A stretch of 64,000 nucleotides of DNA from Rhizobiales bacterium PAR1. GTDB lineage: Bacteria > Pseudomonadota > Alphaproteobacteria > Rhizobiales > Beijerinckiaceae. Of this stretch, positions 17,003 through 26,315 are shown one piece after another; position 1 is the stretch's first letter; every line of letters starts with the position of its first letter. Below the pieces are notes generated by a model. It was not told where the DNA came from and did not search any database. It saw only the letters and a program-made list of their open reading frames with translations. The DNA lies in assembly GCA_002256205.1 (NCBI GenBank), contig NKIW01000005.1, positions 1 through 64,000 of the forward strand. Reading direction: 5' to 3'. The position numbers and the translations under genes are program-made.

Positions 17003-17449
17003 GCGTATGCTTATCCCGTCCTTGTGAGAGAGGCCTAACATTCCTAGCCTTCGCTCGCATAGATGGGGATGACGGCCAATGCCAATTACCGCTGAATCAG
17101 TCAGCCGATAGCTTTACACGGAACGAATACTAGAAGGTTGCCTAGCCACGGACTTCAGCAAGCAAGATAAGCACCGTGCCGGTATTGACGCCTTAGTAGC
17201 CTGCCTGAGCAATACCGGTCCATTCGGCAAGAAATGGGAACCTCGCAGCGTTTTGTAGTTTCTCCGCTTGTCTGGTTCCGGATGTCCCAAATGCAGGAAA
17301 ATTTGACGACATATGGGCACCCTGCCTGACAGGAACCTGAACAGAAATCTTGGTCACATTCAGCTTGTCGTCAGATCGACGTGGCTGATGGGTTTTGGCG
17401 CTTGGCGATTGCAAGGCGCTAGAGACATCAGCTTCTTCAGGATTAGACT
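17003..17449. other. Intergenic region without recognised features
   Basis: About 450 bases with no frame that looks like a gene. Short open frames here lack ribosome-binding sites and protein-like composition. It should hold the promoter of the cytochrome b561 gene near its right end. No RNA gene or repeat was recognised. Confidence 0.5.
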
Positions 17450-18001
17450 ATGACACAGCATCGCTACGACCCATTTACTCAAAGTCTTCACTGGATGACT
17501 GCTCTCGCCGTTATCGCTGCTTACGCAATTGGCATTGGTCGTGAAGCAATTCCCAAAGGTGATCTTCGCTCTTTACTGCTTGGACTTCATATGTCGATCG
17601 GCATTCTCGTTCTCGGATTGACGATGGTTCGCATCGGGTGGCGGAATTTTGTCCCTGCTCCTGTCCCGCTGCCGGCAACCAAATGCACGGCATTGGCAGC
17701 AAAGCTTGTTCACCTTGGTCTCTACGCAGCCATGCTCGCGATTCCCGTTCTCGGGTTGCTCGCCGCCTGGGCCAAGGGACGCGATGTCGGGCTTTTCGGG
17801 TTGCTAGCGTTTCCTTCGCCAATTGGGCAAGACAAGGTTCTAGCGAAGTCGCTGGAGGGCGCGCACGAGGTAGCCGCTCACGCCATGATGCTTCTCGTGG
17901 GGCTCCACGCTGCGGCGGCTATTGCGCACCAGACTATCCTCAAGGATGGCACACTCGCCCGTATGTTACCGGGTGGCCGGCTCACTGAAACGGTTCGATG
18001 A
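17450..18001 (+). CDS. Cytochrome b561-type membrane protein
   Basis: 183 residues with four membrane helices and the haem-ligand histidines expected for the bacterial cytochrome b561 family: His14 in QSLHWMTALAV, His47 in LLLGLHMSIG, and a late pair region (AHEVAAHAMMLLVGLHAAAAIAHQ). Such di-haem proteins pass electrons between quinones and periplasmic acceptors. The enzyme start MTQHRYDPFTQSLHW is family-typical (RY(D/S)...LHW). It stands alone, ahead of the metal-uptake locus. Confidence 0.9.
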   Translation: MTQHRYDPFTQSLHWMTALAVIAAYAIGIGREAIPKGDLRSLLLGLHMSIGILVLGLTMVRIGWRNFVPAPVPLPATKCTALAAKLVHLGLYAAMLAIPVLGLLAAWAKGRDVGLFGLLAFPSPIGQDKVLAKSLEGAHEVAAHAMMLLVGLHAAAAIAHQTILKDGTLARMLPGGRLTETVR

Positions 18002-18137
18002 AACGGCTTGCTAGTCGGAAATAAAGCCGCAGATTTGATCTGGGTTCTATCGGGTACCAAACCTGCGGCACATCAACGCAAGTACATGTAAGACGTGCAA
18101 GCCTCCTGCCAGCGAAGCCGCACCGGTTTCGCAACAA

Positions 18138-18146
18138 GGGGGGGGG
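18138..18146 (+). repeat. Homopolymer of nine G
   Basis: A run of nine G lies 50 bases ahead of the DUF2946 gene, within the leader of the probable copper-uptake operon. Runs of this length are prone to slippage, so expression could vary between cells. This is inference; the run may also be a neutral or error-prone base count. Confidence 0.5.
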
Positions 18147-18196
18147 TGGATCAATGGCTCTTGAGTCTCTGGCGGGAAAATCGTAAACGAAACGTT

Positions 18197-18607
18197 ATGA
18201 AGGGGTCCCGGCGACATTTCTGGCAATTGGCGATGCGTGCGTTTTTCGCGCCGCTCCTTGCCTATTTCCTTGCCGCTCAGACCATTCTGATGCCGCTCGC
18301 TCGCGCGAAAGCGAACGAAGCCGCCGGTATTGATGCCGCACTCGGCATTCTCTGCCTGACGCTGGACCAGAGTTCCAGCCACGACGAAGGCGGCACACCC
18401 AAGAAGCACGGGCATGACCTCGGCTGCTGCCTTCCCGGCTTGCGCTTTGCGCTGGATACGCCGGTGGCTATTCTCTCGGGCGTCATCGATATCGTCGAGC
18501 CAACAACGCTCGTCATACCCGTTGTCTTCGGGCAACAGCAGAGCCGCGCGCCGCCTGCTACGACAGCGACGCCCTCACAATCCAGAGCTCCACCTATCCC
18601 TGCCTGA
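18197..18607 (+). CDS. DUF2946-like small protein
   Basis: 136 residues from the ATG at 18197. An N-terminal hydrophobic segment (FFAPLLAYFLAAQTILMPLA) resembles a signal or anchor. The middle has LGILCLTL...SSHDEGGTPKKHGHDLGCCLPGLRF, where histidines precede a CC pair, the hallmark of DUF2946 proteins commonly found beside copper genes. It could bind copper in the periplasm. First gene of the metal-uptake locus, 90 bases ahead of the first TonB receptor. Confidence 0.72.
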   Translation: MKGSRRHFWQLAMRAFFAPLLAYFLAAQTILMPLARAKANEAAGIDAALGILCLTLDQSSSHDEGGTPKKHGHDLGCCLPGLRFALDTPVAILSGVIDIVEPTTLVIPVVFGQQQSRAPPATTATPSQSRAPPIPA

Positions 18608-18697
18608 CTGGCGGGCGCTTTCGCCTGCCTGATTGAACCAGAAGCCGCGCGAGGAGCCACCTCGAAAGCGGCCTGATGTCCATTGCAGGGGTTTTCC

Positions 18698-20980
18698 ATG
18701 TCTTTTGTGTCTGTTCGGCCGTTCCGCACGGCTGTGTCTTCCGTCGCTCTTCTCATCGCCCTCGGGGCTACAGGCGCTCTGGCGCAGCAGGCAGCGCCAC
18801 TGCCAGAATTGAGGGTTGAAGGCCAGCGTGCCGCGCCTGCAAGGCCGCAAGCGCGCCGTCCCACGCGTGTCCAACCTCGTGCCGTTGCACCGCGCCCCGC
18901 TGCCGTGGCGACACCAGCCCCGGCGGTACCGCTTGTCGGCGGACGCGCCATTGAGAAGACAACCGCCGGCCCGGTGCGCGGCTATCAGGCGATCACAAGT
19001 CTCTCGGCGACCAAGACCGATCTTCCGATCCAGAATACACCGCAGTCCGTGATGGTCCTGCCGCGCAAGGTCCTGGAGGATCAGGGCGCACAGACGATCA
19101 GCGAGGCGCTGACCAATGTCTCAGGCGTGCTGCCGCTCAATCCGCTGACCTTCGGCCAACTTAACCCAAAAATCCGGGGGTTTGCCGCCGAGCGCGTCGT
19201 TGATGGCTTGCCGAACTACTACGATGCTGGCGCGCGTGATCTCACTGTCAATGTCGAGCGGCTCGAGGTGCTCAAGGGGCCGCAGGGCGTCCTGTTTTCG
19301 GGTGGTGCAAACGCCACCTCTGGGGTCGTCAACACGGTCTCCAAACTGCCGACAGCAACGCGTTTTGCCGAGTTTGGCCTCACGGGTGGTAGCTTCCGCA
19401 CGATCAGCCCGTATTTCGACATCAACCAGCCGCTCAATAAGGACGGTACGGTTCTGTTCCGGATGACGGGGCAATACGAGCACGCGCATAGCTTCATCGA
19501 TGTGCTCACGCGTCAGAATTTCACGCTGAACCCGACACTGGTTCTTACCAACAACAGCGGAACAACCCTAACCTTGCAGGGGCATTATTCGAAGCGCGAG
19601 CAGCAGGATTATTCCGGACTTCCGACAATCGGAACTCTTGATCGTTCGGCCTTCTCGATCCGCCGTCATCTCTTTCCGGGCAGCCCCGATGTCCCGCGTA
19701 CGAAGTCTGATCTTGCCAGCCTGACCGCCAAGCTTGATCACGAATTCAACTCGACATGGTCGAGCTCGACGGTTCTGCGCGTCGGGCAATCCAAGTACTA
19801 CGAGCCGTCTCAGGGGCTTACCTCGAACACGCCATCTGCCGGCAGTTCCTTCGACGTCTACAACATCAAGATCGATCAAACGACGAAGGAAATCAGCTTC
19901 AACGAAACGCTCAAGGCCAGGTTCGATACCGGACCGGCCAAGCATACGGCGTTGTTCGCGGTGGACTACAACCGTGTCACTGACAACGGGAAGATGTTCG
20001 GTGATTTTGTCGGAACGCCGACGAACTACCTCACAGGGCCATTCCCGGCCTACTCGGAGACCGGCCCGTTCTGGGGCACGTATATCGACGCACGCAACCG
20101 GTACTCCGTCATGGGCGCGACGGCTCAGGTGCAATCGAGCCTTTATGATCGGTTTCATCTCGTGGCCGGCGGTCGTCTTGCCCGCATTCAGGTCAGCGAC
20201 AACGATCTGACGGGCACCCGCGCATTCCTCACTGGTGGCTCAAATCTTGCCAAAACTGACACGACGAAGTTCCTGCCGCGCATTGGTGCCGCATTCGATG
20301 TGACGAAGAGCATCACGCTCTTCGCAGGCTATTCCGAGGGCATGAGGCCAGTTCCTTATCTTCTCAGCCTCGCGCCGATGAAGCCGGAACTTTCCAAGCA
20401 GGCGGAGGCCGGGATCAAGCTCAACACCGATTTTGGCCTCTCGGCGACGCTTGCGGCGTTCGAGGTTCGCCGCAAGAATGTCCCGGTCGCGGACCCGGCA
20501 ACCTTTGGCTTCACCTCAATCCAGTCGAGCGAACAGCGCTCGCGTGGCTTTGAAGCCGATGTGATCTACCAGCCGAATGCGAACTGGTCGTTCCTCGCCA
20601 ACTACGCCTACACCGACACCGAAGTGAAGAAGGACACGACAGCCGCCAATGTCGGTCAGCCGCTTCCGGGCGTACCCCGCAATACGGGACGTCTCTGGGC
20701 GAATTACCTGGTCACCTCGGGTGTAGCGAAGGGGCTTTCATTCGGTGCGGGCGTCTATGCCGCTTCCGGCCAGATGGTTGAACTCGGTCGCACTTGGCGG
20801 ACACAGGCCTATGCCACCATAGATGCCAAGATCGCCTATGAGTACGACAACTGGAAGTTTTCCATCGTCGGCAAGAACCTGACCAATACCAAGTACTTCA
20901 CACGCTACGAGTACTTCGCCGGTCGTGTCGTGCCGGGTGCGCCGACGTCCGTTTACGCCACCATTTCGAAGAAATTCTGA
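18698..20980 (+). CDS. TonB-dependent receptor (siderophore-receptor type)
   Basis: 760 residues from the ATG at 18698 with CAGGGG ahead. Signal peptide to about ALAQ, then QAAPLPELRVEGQR, a TonB-box-like stretch, and a Pro/Arg/Ala-rich linker of about 50 residues. The plug begins near TKTDLPIQNTPQSVMVLP and includes LEVLKGPQGVLFSGGANATSGVVN. The 22-strand barrel ends in SVYATISKKF with aromatic last residue. Plug sequence is of the ferri-siderophore (FhuA/FpvA-like) group, but the neighbours point to copper or a copper chelate as ligand. Five genes in the same direction follow closely. Confidence 0.92.
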   Translation: MSFVSVRPFRTAVSSVALLIALGATGALAQQAAPLPELRVEGQRAAPARPQARRPTRVQPRAVAPRPAAVATPAPAVPLVGGRAIEKTTAGPVRGYQAITSLSATKTDLPIQNTPQSVMVLPRKVLEDQGAQTISEALTNVSGVLPLNPLTFGQLNPKIRGFAAERVVDGLPNYYDAGARDLTVNVERLEVLKGPQGVLFSGGANATSGVVNTVSKLPTATRFAEFGLTGGSFRTISPYFDINQPLNKDGTVLFRMTGQYEHAHSFIDVLTRQNFTLNPTLVLTNNSGTTLTLQGHYSKREQQDYSGLPTIGTLDRSAFSIRRHLFPGSPDVPRTKSDLASLTAKLDHEFNSTWSSSTVLRVGQSKYYEPSQGLTSNTPSAGSSFDVYNIKIDQTTKEISFNETLKARFDTGPAKHTALFAVDYNRVTDNGKMFGDFVGTPTNYLTGPFPAYSETGPFWGTYIDARNRYSVMGATAQVQSSLYDRFHLVAGGRLARIQVSDNDLTGTRAFLTGGSNLAKTDTTKFLPRIGAAFDVTKSITLFAGYSEGMRPVPYLLSLAPMKPELSKQAEAGIKLNTDFGLSATLAAFEVRRKNVPVADPATFGFTSIQSSEQRSRGFEADVIYQPNANWSFLANYAYTDTEVKKDTTAANVGQPLPGVPRNTGRLWANYLVTSGVAKGLSFGAGVYAASGQMVELGRTWRTQAYATIDAKIAYEYDNWKFSIVGKNLTNTKYFTRYEYFAGRVVPGAPTSVYATISKKF

Positions 20981-20990
20981 GGAGCACGCC

Positions 20991-21857
20991 ATGCAAACCC
21001 ATGCGCATGACATGACCCGCAGAAGGCTCGGCGAGGGCCTCGCGTCCCTCGCTCTGGCTGTTGCGGCGGGAGGCATTGCCCCGCTTCCCGCCGCAGCTCA
21101 GTCTTCCACGCCTGAGGCCGGCCAGCAACCGACCGGACACGATATGTCGGTTACGCCGCCGCACTGGATTGGGAAGGAACAGATCGCCTTCCTGATATAC
21201 CCGGATTTTACCGCACTCGACATGATTGGTCCGCATTACATGCTAACCAATCTGATGGGGGCAAAGACCCATATCGTCGCCAAGACAAAGGACCCGGTGA
21301 AATCCGATACCGGACTGGTTTTCGTCCCCTCAGCGAGCTTCGAGGACTGCCCGGCGGACCTCGACATTCTCTGCGTTCCGGGCGGAACACTCGGCACGCT
21401 CACCGCCATCCGGGATGAGGCGACGATCCGTTTTCTCAAGGATCGCGGATCGCGCGCCAAGTTCGTCACCTCGGTCTGCACCGGTTCACTGGTGCTGGCC
21501 GCCGCGGGTCTCCTTGATGGCTACAAGGCGACCTCGCACTGGCTCACCAAGGCGCTCCTGTCGAAGTTCGGTGCGATCCCGACCGAGGGCCGCGTGGTGC
21601 GTGATCGCAACCGGATCACTGGCGGCGGTGTGACCGCCGGGCTCGATTTCGGGCTCGGGCTCGTCGGCGAACTCCGTGATCGAAACTACGCCGAAGGGGT
21701 TCAACTTCTGGCGGAATACGACCCGCAGCCCCCCTTCAATGCTGGTAGCCCCGAGAAGGCCCCACCTGAGGTCAAGAGCATGATGGATGCGATGTTTGTC
21801 GAGTTCCTCAAGACGGCGGAGGCCACGGTCCTTGCCGCCCGCACTGCAAAACCCTGA
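20991..21857 (+). CDS. Tat-exported DJ-1/PfpI protein, isonitrile-hydratase type
   Basis: 288 residues from the ATG at 20991 with GAGGAG ahead. A twin-arginine signal (MTRRRLGEGLASLALAVAAGG) precedes a DJ-1/PfpI domain closely matching Pseudomonas isonitrile hydratase InhA as I remember it: Asp77 in TALDMIGP, nucleophile Cys163 and Thr164 in TSVCTGSLVLAAAGLL, and late motifs RVVRDRN, TGGGVTAGLDF and PPFNAGSP. InhA converts isonitriles to N-substituted formamides. An exported version between two TonB receptors is unusual. Known isonitrile natural products include copper-binding chalkophores, so a role in releasing or destroying a copper ligand is possible. Confidence 0.88.
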   Translation: MQTHAHDMTRRRLGEGLASLALAVAAGGIAPLPAAAQSSTPEAGQQPTGHDMSVTPPHWIGKEQIAFLIYPDFTALDMIGPHYMLTNLMGAKTHIVAKTKDPVKSDTGLVFVPSASFEDCPADLDILCVPGGTLGTLTAIRDEATIRFLKDRGSRAKFVTSVCTGSLVLAAAGLLDGYKATSHWLTKALLSKFGAIPTEGRVVRDRNRITGGGVTAGLDFGLGLVGELRDRNYAEGVQLLAEYDPQPPFNAGSPEKAPPEVKSMMDAMFVEFLKTAEATVLAARTAKP

Positions 21858-21907
21858 ACAAAATCAGAGCTATGCTTAATCAAGAAAATGAAAGTCAAAC
21901 AGGCGTC

Positions 21908-24094
21908 ATGACATACCGTTATACCAATCGAACGCTCGCTGCCGTCTCCACCCTGCCGTTGCTGCTGGTCTTTAGTCTCGCAGAAGCTACCGCGCAACAA
22001 GCCGCTCCGCTGCCGGAACTCAAGGTCGAGGCGCGCCGCGTCGCGCCGCAACCGCGCGCGAACCGGGCTGTCCGCCGCCCTGCCGAAACGCGCCCTGCGG
22101 CGACCTCCCGTCCTGCGAGTGCCACACCGTCAGCTGTTCCGGCAGGTCCGGCCTCACTGACAGCACCAACGGCTGCGCGGGCCATCGTTGAGGCGGCGCG
22201 CGTGCCGGGTGCGGTAAGCGTGGTGGAAGACAAGGATTTCAAGCAGAAGCAGGCGATCACGCCGAAGGATGTGCTTGATTACGTGCCGGGCGTCTTTGCC
22301 CAGCCCAAATGGGGCGAGGATACTCGTCTCTCGATCCGCGGCTCGGGCCTATCGCGCAATTATCATCTGCGCGGGGTGCTGATGTATATGGACGGCCTTC
22401 CAATCAACACAGCGGATGGCTACGGCGATTTTCAGGAAATTGACCCCAGCGCCTATCGCTTCGTGCAGGTCTTCAAGGGTGGAAACGGCCTCGCTCTCGG
22501 CGCCAACACACTGGGCGGTGCGATCAACTTCGTGACGCCTTCGGGCCATGATTCAGCAAGGGCGCAAGCCTCGCTGACCGGCGGCAGCTTCGGCTTTATC
22601 CGCGAGCAGGTGAGTTCCGGCGGCGTACACGGTCCGTTCGATTATTTCATCAACCTCGCGCACCAGCGTCAGGACGGGTTCCGTGATCATTCCGGCGGCT
22701 CCTCGGTCCGGGGAAGTGCCAACATCGGCTATCGCTTCAACGAGAATGCCGAAACGCGGTTCTATCTCAACGCCAACACCATTCGTCAGCGCATCCCCGG
22801 TGAGGTAGATCGCTGGACGGCACTGCACAGCCCCCGCACGCCGGCGGGCGTCAATGTCGCCAACAACTGGCAGCGCAATGTTGACAGCTTCCGCATCGGC
22901 AACAAGACGACCTTGAAATTCGATACAACCACGGTGGAATTCGGTGGCTTCTACGTCAATCGCCACCTGATGCACCCGATTTTCGAATGGCTCGATTACA
23001 AGTACAACGATTACGGTGCCTTCGCCCGCCTGAGCGATGATCGCAAGATCGGAGGCTACCGGAACCGCTTCCTCGCGGGCGTCCAGCTGCATAACGGCAG
23101 CACGGATGCGCTCCAGTATGTCAACGGCGCGGGCGCCACCAAGGGGCCGCTGTCGTCGCAGGCACGCCAGCATTCGAACAACATCAACCTCTACGGCGAG
23201 AACGCTTTCTATGTCCGCCCGGATCTTTCGCTGGTCACTGGAGTTCAGGTACTTCTGGCCAACCGGAAGCAGGACGGCGTTTACGGCATGTTCCCTTGGA
23301 CCCTGCCCGCGACCTTCAACAAGGATTACACGACGCTCAACCCGAAGGTTGGCGTCGTCTATGACCTGACGCCGAAGGCGCAGATTTTTGCCAATGTGTC
23401 GCGCAGTGCCGAAGTGCCGACCTTCGGCCAGGGTATGCTGGTAGCGAATTTTACCTCGCTCAAGGTCCAGCGCGCTACGACCTTCGAGATCGGCACGCGT
23501 GGCCGGGAGGAGGACTACACCTGGGATGTCACGGCGTATCATTCGCGGCTCAATAACGAGTTCCAGTGCGTCAACGTGATGTTCGGCGCCTGCTCGGAAG
23601 AGAACACCCGCCGCACCGTGCATCAGGGCATCGAGGCAGGCTTCGGCGCCGCGATCTGGAAGTCCGCCGTCTCCAGTGGCGACAAGCTCTGGTTCAACGC
23701 CTCGTACACTTTCAACGATTTCCGGTTCCGCAACGATGCTGTCTGGGGCAACAACCAGCTTCCGGGTGTGCCACGCCACTATGTCCGCGCGGAACTGCTC
23801 TACAAGCATCCAAGCGGCTTCTTCATCGGCCCGAACGTGGAATGGGCGCCCGAAGCGCCGTTCGTCGACAACACCAACACCACCAAATCCGCTGCCTATG
23901 CGCTTCTCGGCGCACGCATGGGCTACGACAGCGGCAAGATGTGGTCGGCCTTTATCGAGGGCAAGAACCTCACCAACCGCAAGTACATCTCCTCAGCCAA
24001 CGTGGTGCATGACTTCGTCGCAGCCGGCAATCCGAACCTCTACAACCCCGGCAACGGCCTCTCCGTCATCGGCGGTGTGAACGTCAAATGGTGA
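21908..24094 (+). CDS. TonB-dependent receptor
   Basis: 728 residues from the ATG at 21908 (MTYRYTNRTLAAVSTLPLLLVFSL, signal peptide); a start at 21872 would add 12 polar residues. After the signal come QAAPLPELKVEARR and a Pro/Arg/Ala-rich linker, the same plan as in the receptor at 18698. The plug has KDVLDYVPGVFAQPKWGEDTRLSIRGSGLSRN and GGNGLALGANTLGGAINFVTPSG. The barrel ends GVNVKW with aromatic last residue. Its stop overlaps the start of the next gene. The ligand is probably a metal complex, copper by context. Confidence 0.92.
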   Translation: MTYRYTNRTLAAVSTLPLLLVFSLAEATAQQAAPLPELKVEARRVAPQPRANRAVRRPAETRPAATSRPASATPSAVPAGPASLTAPTAARAIVEAARVPGAVSVVEDKDFKQKQAITPKDVLDYVPGVFAQPKWGEDTRLSIRGSGLSRNYHLRGVLMYMDGLPINTADGYGDFQEIDPSAYRFVQVFKGGNGLALGANTLGGAINFVTPSGHDSARAQASLTGGSFGFIREQVSSGGVHGPFDYFINLAHQRQDGFRDHSGGSSVRGSANIGYRFNENAETRFYLNANTIRQRIPGEVDRWTALHSPRTPAGVNVANNWQRNVDSFRIGNKTTLKFDTTTVEFGGFYVNRHLMHPIFEWLDYKYNDYGAFARLSDDRKIGGYRNRFLAGVQLHNGSTDALQYVNGAGATKGPLSSQARQHSNNINLYGENAFYVRPDLSLVTGVQVLLANRKQDGVYGMFPWTLPATFNKDYTTLNPKVGVVYDLTPKAQIFANVSRSAEVPTFGQGMLVANFTSLKVQRATTFEIGTRGREEDYTWDVTAYHSRLNNEFQCVNVMFGACSEENTRRTVHQGIEAGFGAAIWKSAVSSGDKLWFNASYTFNDFRFRNDAVWGNNQLPGVPRHYVRAELLYKHPSGFFIGPNVEWAPEAPFVDNTNTTKSAAYALLGARMGYDSGKMWSAFIEGKNLTNRKYISSANVVHDFVAAGNPNLYNPGNGLSVIGGVNVKW

Positions 24095-24627
24095 GGCCGG
24101 CGCAACTGAAACGGAAACTTGTGCACTTGGCGCTGGTGCTGGCCATGCTGATCGGCGGGGCTGGAATTATCGCGGCGCGCGCGCAGGAAAGCGATATCGC
24201 GGCGGCGCAGGCCGCCCTGATACGCGAGTTCGACAGGCCGGAAGCCCGGCTCGAGGTGGTTCCGGTGGTGGTGGTCGGCGATGTCGCCGTAGCCGGCTGG
24301 CGGCAAGAGGGGCGCGGCGGTCGTGCACTGCTACGCAGGAAGTCAGCGGGATGGATCATCGCGCTATGCGCCGGAGACGCGCTCCGAAAAGAGGATAGCC
24401 TCATCCGCATGGGCCTTCTACCGGGCGTTGCGGCCGAACTCGCGCGCGGCGTGGCCCGCGAGGAAGCCCGTCTCCCACGCGAACATGTCGCGACGCTTGA
24501 TTCCTTCGATGGCGAAATCGTCATCGATGGCGGCGGCCATCCGCCCGCGCGTCATGGACCGGCTGGCCACACGCCAGCGACGAACACGGGGCACGGCCAT
24601 GGAAGCGGGCATGCACCCAAACCCTGA
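24088..24627 (+). CDS. Copper-uptake-associated periplasmic protein
   Basis: 179 residues whose ATG lies inside the end of the receptor gene (overlap 7 bases). Signal peptide KLVHLALVLAMLIGGAGIIAARAQ. The core VVVVGDVAVAGWRQEGRGGRALLRRKSAGWIIALCAGDAL matches a family I recall as copper uptake system-associated proteins. The C-terminus is rich in His, Gly and Pro (GGGHPPARHGPAGH, NTGHGHGSGH), fit for binding copper ions. Overlap with both neighbours shows it is part of the receptor / TonB operon. Confidence 0.8.
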   Translation: MVRPAQLKRKLVHLALVLAMLIGGAGIIAARAQESDIAAAQAALIREFDRPEARLEVVPVVVVGDVAVAGWRQEGRGGRALLRRKSAGWIIALCAGDALRKEDSLIRMGLLPGVAAELARGVAREEARLPREHVATLDSFDGEIVIDGGGHPPARHGPAGHTPATNTGHGHGSGHAPKP

Positions 24628-25378
24628 TTGCGCGGCCATGCTGGCTTTCGGCGAAGGGCCCGCCCCAAGCAAGGTGCCGACCGTTCGCGCGGTCGGACGT
24701 GCAACGGCGCTTGCGGCTTTTCTCCTCTCACTCGCTTTGCATGCCGCGCCGTTGGGATTTCTCGCCTTCTCCGGACTAGCGGAGGAACCGCCGAGCGCGG
24801 GCGAGACGATCATGGAGGTCGACATGGTGATCGCTGAGGCCGAAGCGGTGTCGCTCCCCATGTCCGAACTCCCGCTACAGCCGCCTGATCCCATGAGCAC
24901 CATGCCGCCCTCCACTGAGGCTGCCCAAGCGCCAGACCGGAAGCCGGAAGAGCAGAAGGCGGAAGACGAGCCGGAGATTCGCATCCCAATCGACGACCCG
25001 GAGCCCGTAACGTTTAAGGCCGAGGATCGGGTCATCTCTGTTGCGAACGTCGCGCCAGTAATGACGCCCAGCGCCGAGGCGGTTGCCGCAGCAAACCATA
25101 CTTATAGGGCAAGAATCGCCCGCCATCTGGCGAAATTCAAGCGCTTCCCAAGTGGCATGCCGAGGAACGTGAGCGGTGGTCAAGTGGTGATCCGGTTTTC
25201 GCTCAATCACGAGGGTCGCGTGATGGACGCCGCCATTGAGCGGGCGTCCGGCGTGCTCATCCTCGATCAGGAAGCGCTTGCCATGGTGCGGCGCGCAGAG
25301 CCCTACCCACATGCCCTGGACACGTCAGTGCAAGACCTTACCTTCTCGGTCCCGGTCTCATACCGCCTTCGGATGTAA
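24611..25378 (+). CDS. tonB: TonB family energy-transducing protein
   Basis: 255 residues from the ATG at 24611 with GGAAG ahead (24599 possible). One N-terminal membrane helix (about 30-52, ALAAFLLSLALHAAPLGFLAFSG), a Pro/Glu-rich periplasmic spacer (LPLQPPDPMSTMPP..., RKPEEQKAEDEPE) and a C-terminal TonB domain (ARIARHLAKFKRFPSG...GQVVIRFSLNHEGRVMDAAIERASGVLILDQEALAMVRRAEPYP). It transmits proton-motive energy to outer-membrane receptors. Its position suggests dedication to the two receptors upstream. No exbB/exbD nearby. It overlaps the previous gene. Confidence 0.9.
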   Translation: MHPNPDCAAMLAFGEGPAPSKVPTVRAVGRATALAAFLLSLALHAAPLGFLAFSGLAEEPPSAGETIMEVDMVIAEAEAVSLPMSELPLQPPDPMSTMPPSTEAAQAPDRKPEEQKAEDEPEIRIPIDDPEPVTFKAEDRVISVANVAPVMTPSAEAVAAANHTYRARIARHLAKFKRFPSGMPRNVSGGQVVIRFSLNHEGRVMDAAIERASGVLILDQEALAMVRRAEPYPHALDTSVQDLTFSVPVSYRLRM

Positions 25379-25613
25379 AGGTGATTGGATACCCAGATCT
25401 CACAGTCAGATCTCGACCAGACCTGCCAATGACCGCTGCTAACGGTACAATTTCCCAAACCTGCCATTCCGCTTCCGGCCCCCCCTAACGGCAGAAATGC
25501 GCCCCCCTTGTTCGGTTGTTCGCTGTCCCACGGGCGGTCGACCGAAACCGGACATTCCAAGCGTCTAGAAAGGCAATGGTGAGTTACAAGAACCTTTTGC
25601 AACAGCGCAGAAC

Positions 25614-26315
25614 TCATTCTGAAGGCAGGCGGTAGCCAACGCCCGGTTCTGTAATGATGAATTTGGGATCAGCAGCATCATCGCCCAACTTATCCCGCAA
25701 GTGGCCGACCACAATCCGGAGGTAGTGCGTATCCTCCGCATGTGCGCTGCCCCAAATCGTTTCGAGCAGCATCTTATGGCTGACGAGGCGTCCGGCGTAT
25801 CGGGCGAGGATGGCGAGAACATCAAACTCTTTGCGAGTGAGTTTAATCTCAGCCCCCTCGACCCGCACTGTTCGGGCAGCAAGGTTAATCGCAAGCCCGC
25901 GAAGGTTGATTTCCGTGTTTTCCTGAGGCCTGTCGCTGCGCGTTCTTAAGAGAACTCGCAGGCGAGCCAGAAGCTCACCAGTCGCAAAGGGTTTGGTGAC
26001 GTAATCATCGGCCCCTGAATCAAGTGCCTTGATTTTTTCGCTTTCGGCATCTCGCACTGATACGATCAGGATCGGTACTTTTGACCACTCCCGAATGGCC
26101 GCGATGACCGCTTTGCCGTCCATGTCTGGCAGGCCGAGATCGAGGACAATAGCAGCCGGTGCAGCTGTTGCCGCCTGTTCGATTCCCGCACGCCCGCGCT
26201 CAGCCTCCAGAACCTGATAGCCAGCACTCTCAAGCGTTATTTTCAGGAACCGCCGGATTGGCGCCTCGTCATCAATGACAAGAATGCGGGAAACGGTCGG
26301 GATGGCATCAATCAT
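25614..26315 (-). CDS. kdpE: KdpE response regulator of potassium uptake
   Basis: 233 residues from the ATG at 26315, which overlaps the kdpD stop (ATGA). Receiver domain begins SRILVIDDEAPIRRFLKITLE, phospho-acceptor in ALVLDLGLPDMDGKAV-like IVLDLGLPDMDGK, and Lys in DYVTKPFATGELLARL. Winged-helix output domain has LTRKEFDVLAILARYAGRLVSHKMLLETIWG and HYLRIVVGHLRDKLG. As the partner of KdpD it would activate kdpFABC at low potassium or osmotic upshift. Confidence 0.95.
   Translation of the reverse strand: MIDAIPTVSRILVIDDEAPIRRFLKITLESAGYQVLEAERGRAGIEQAATAAPAAIVLDLGLPDMDGKAVIAAIREWSKVPILIVSVRDAESEKIKALDSGADDYVTKPFATGELLARLRVLLRTRSDRPQENTEINLRGLAINLAARTVRVEGAEIKLTRKEFDVLAILARYAGRLVSHKMLLETIWGSAHAEDTHYLRIVVGHLRDKLGDDAADPKFIITEPGVGYRLPSE

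Noticed and set aside
22553-23809. 418-codon minus-strand frame opposite the second TonB receptor
   Set aside because: The receptor frame has plug and barrel motifs throughout. The antisense product has no recognisable motif.
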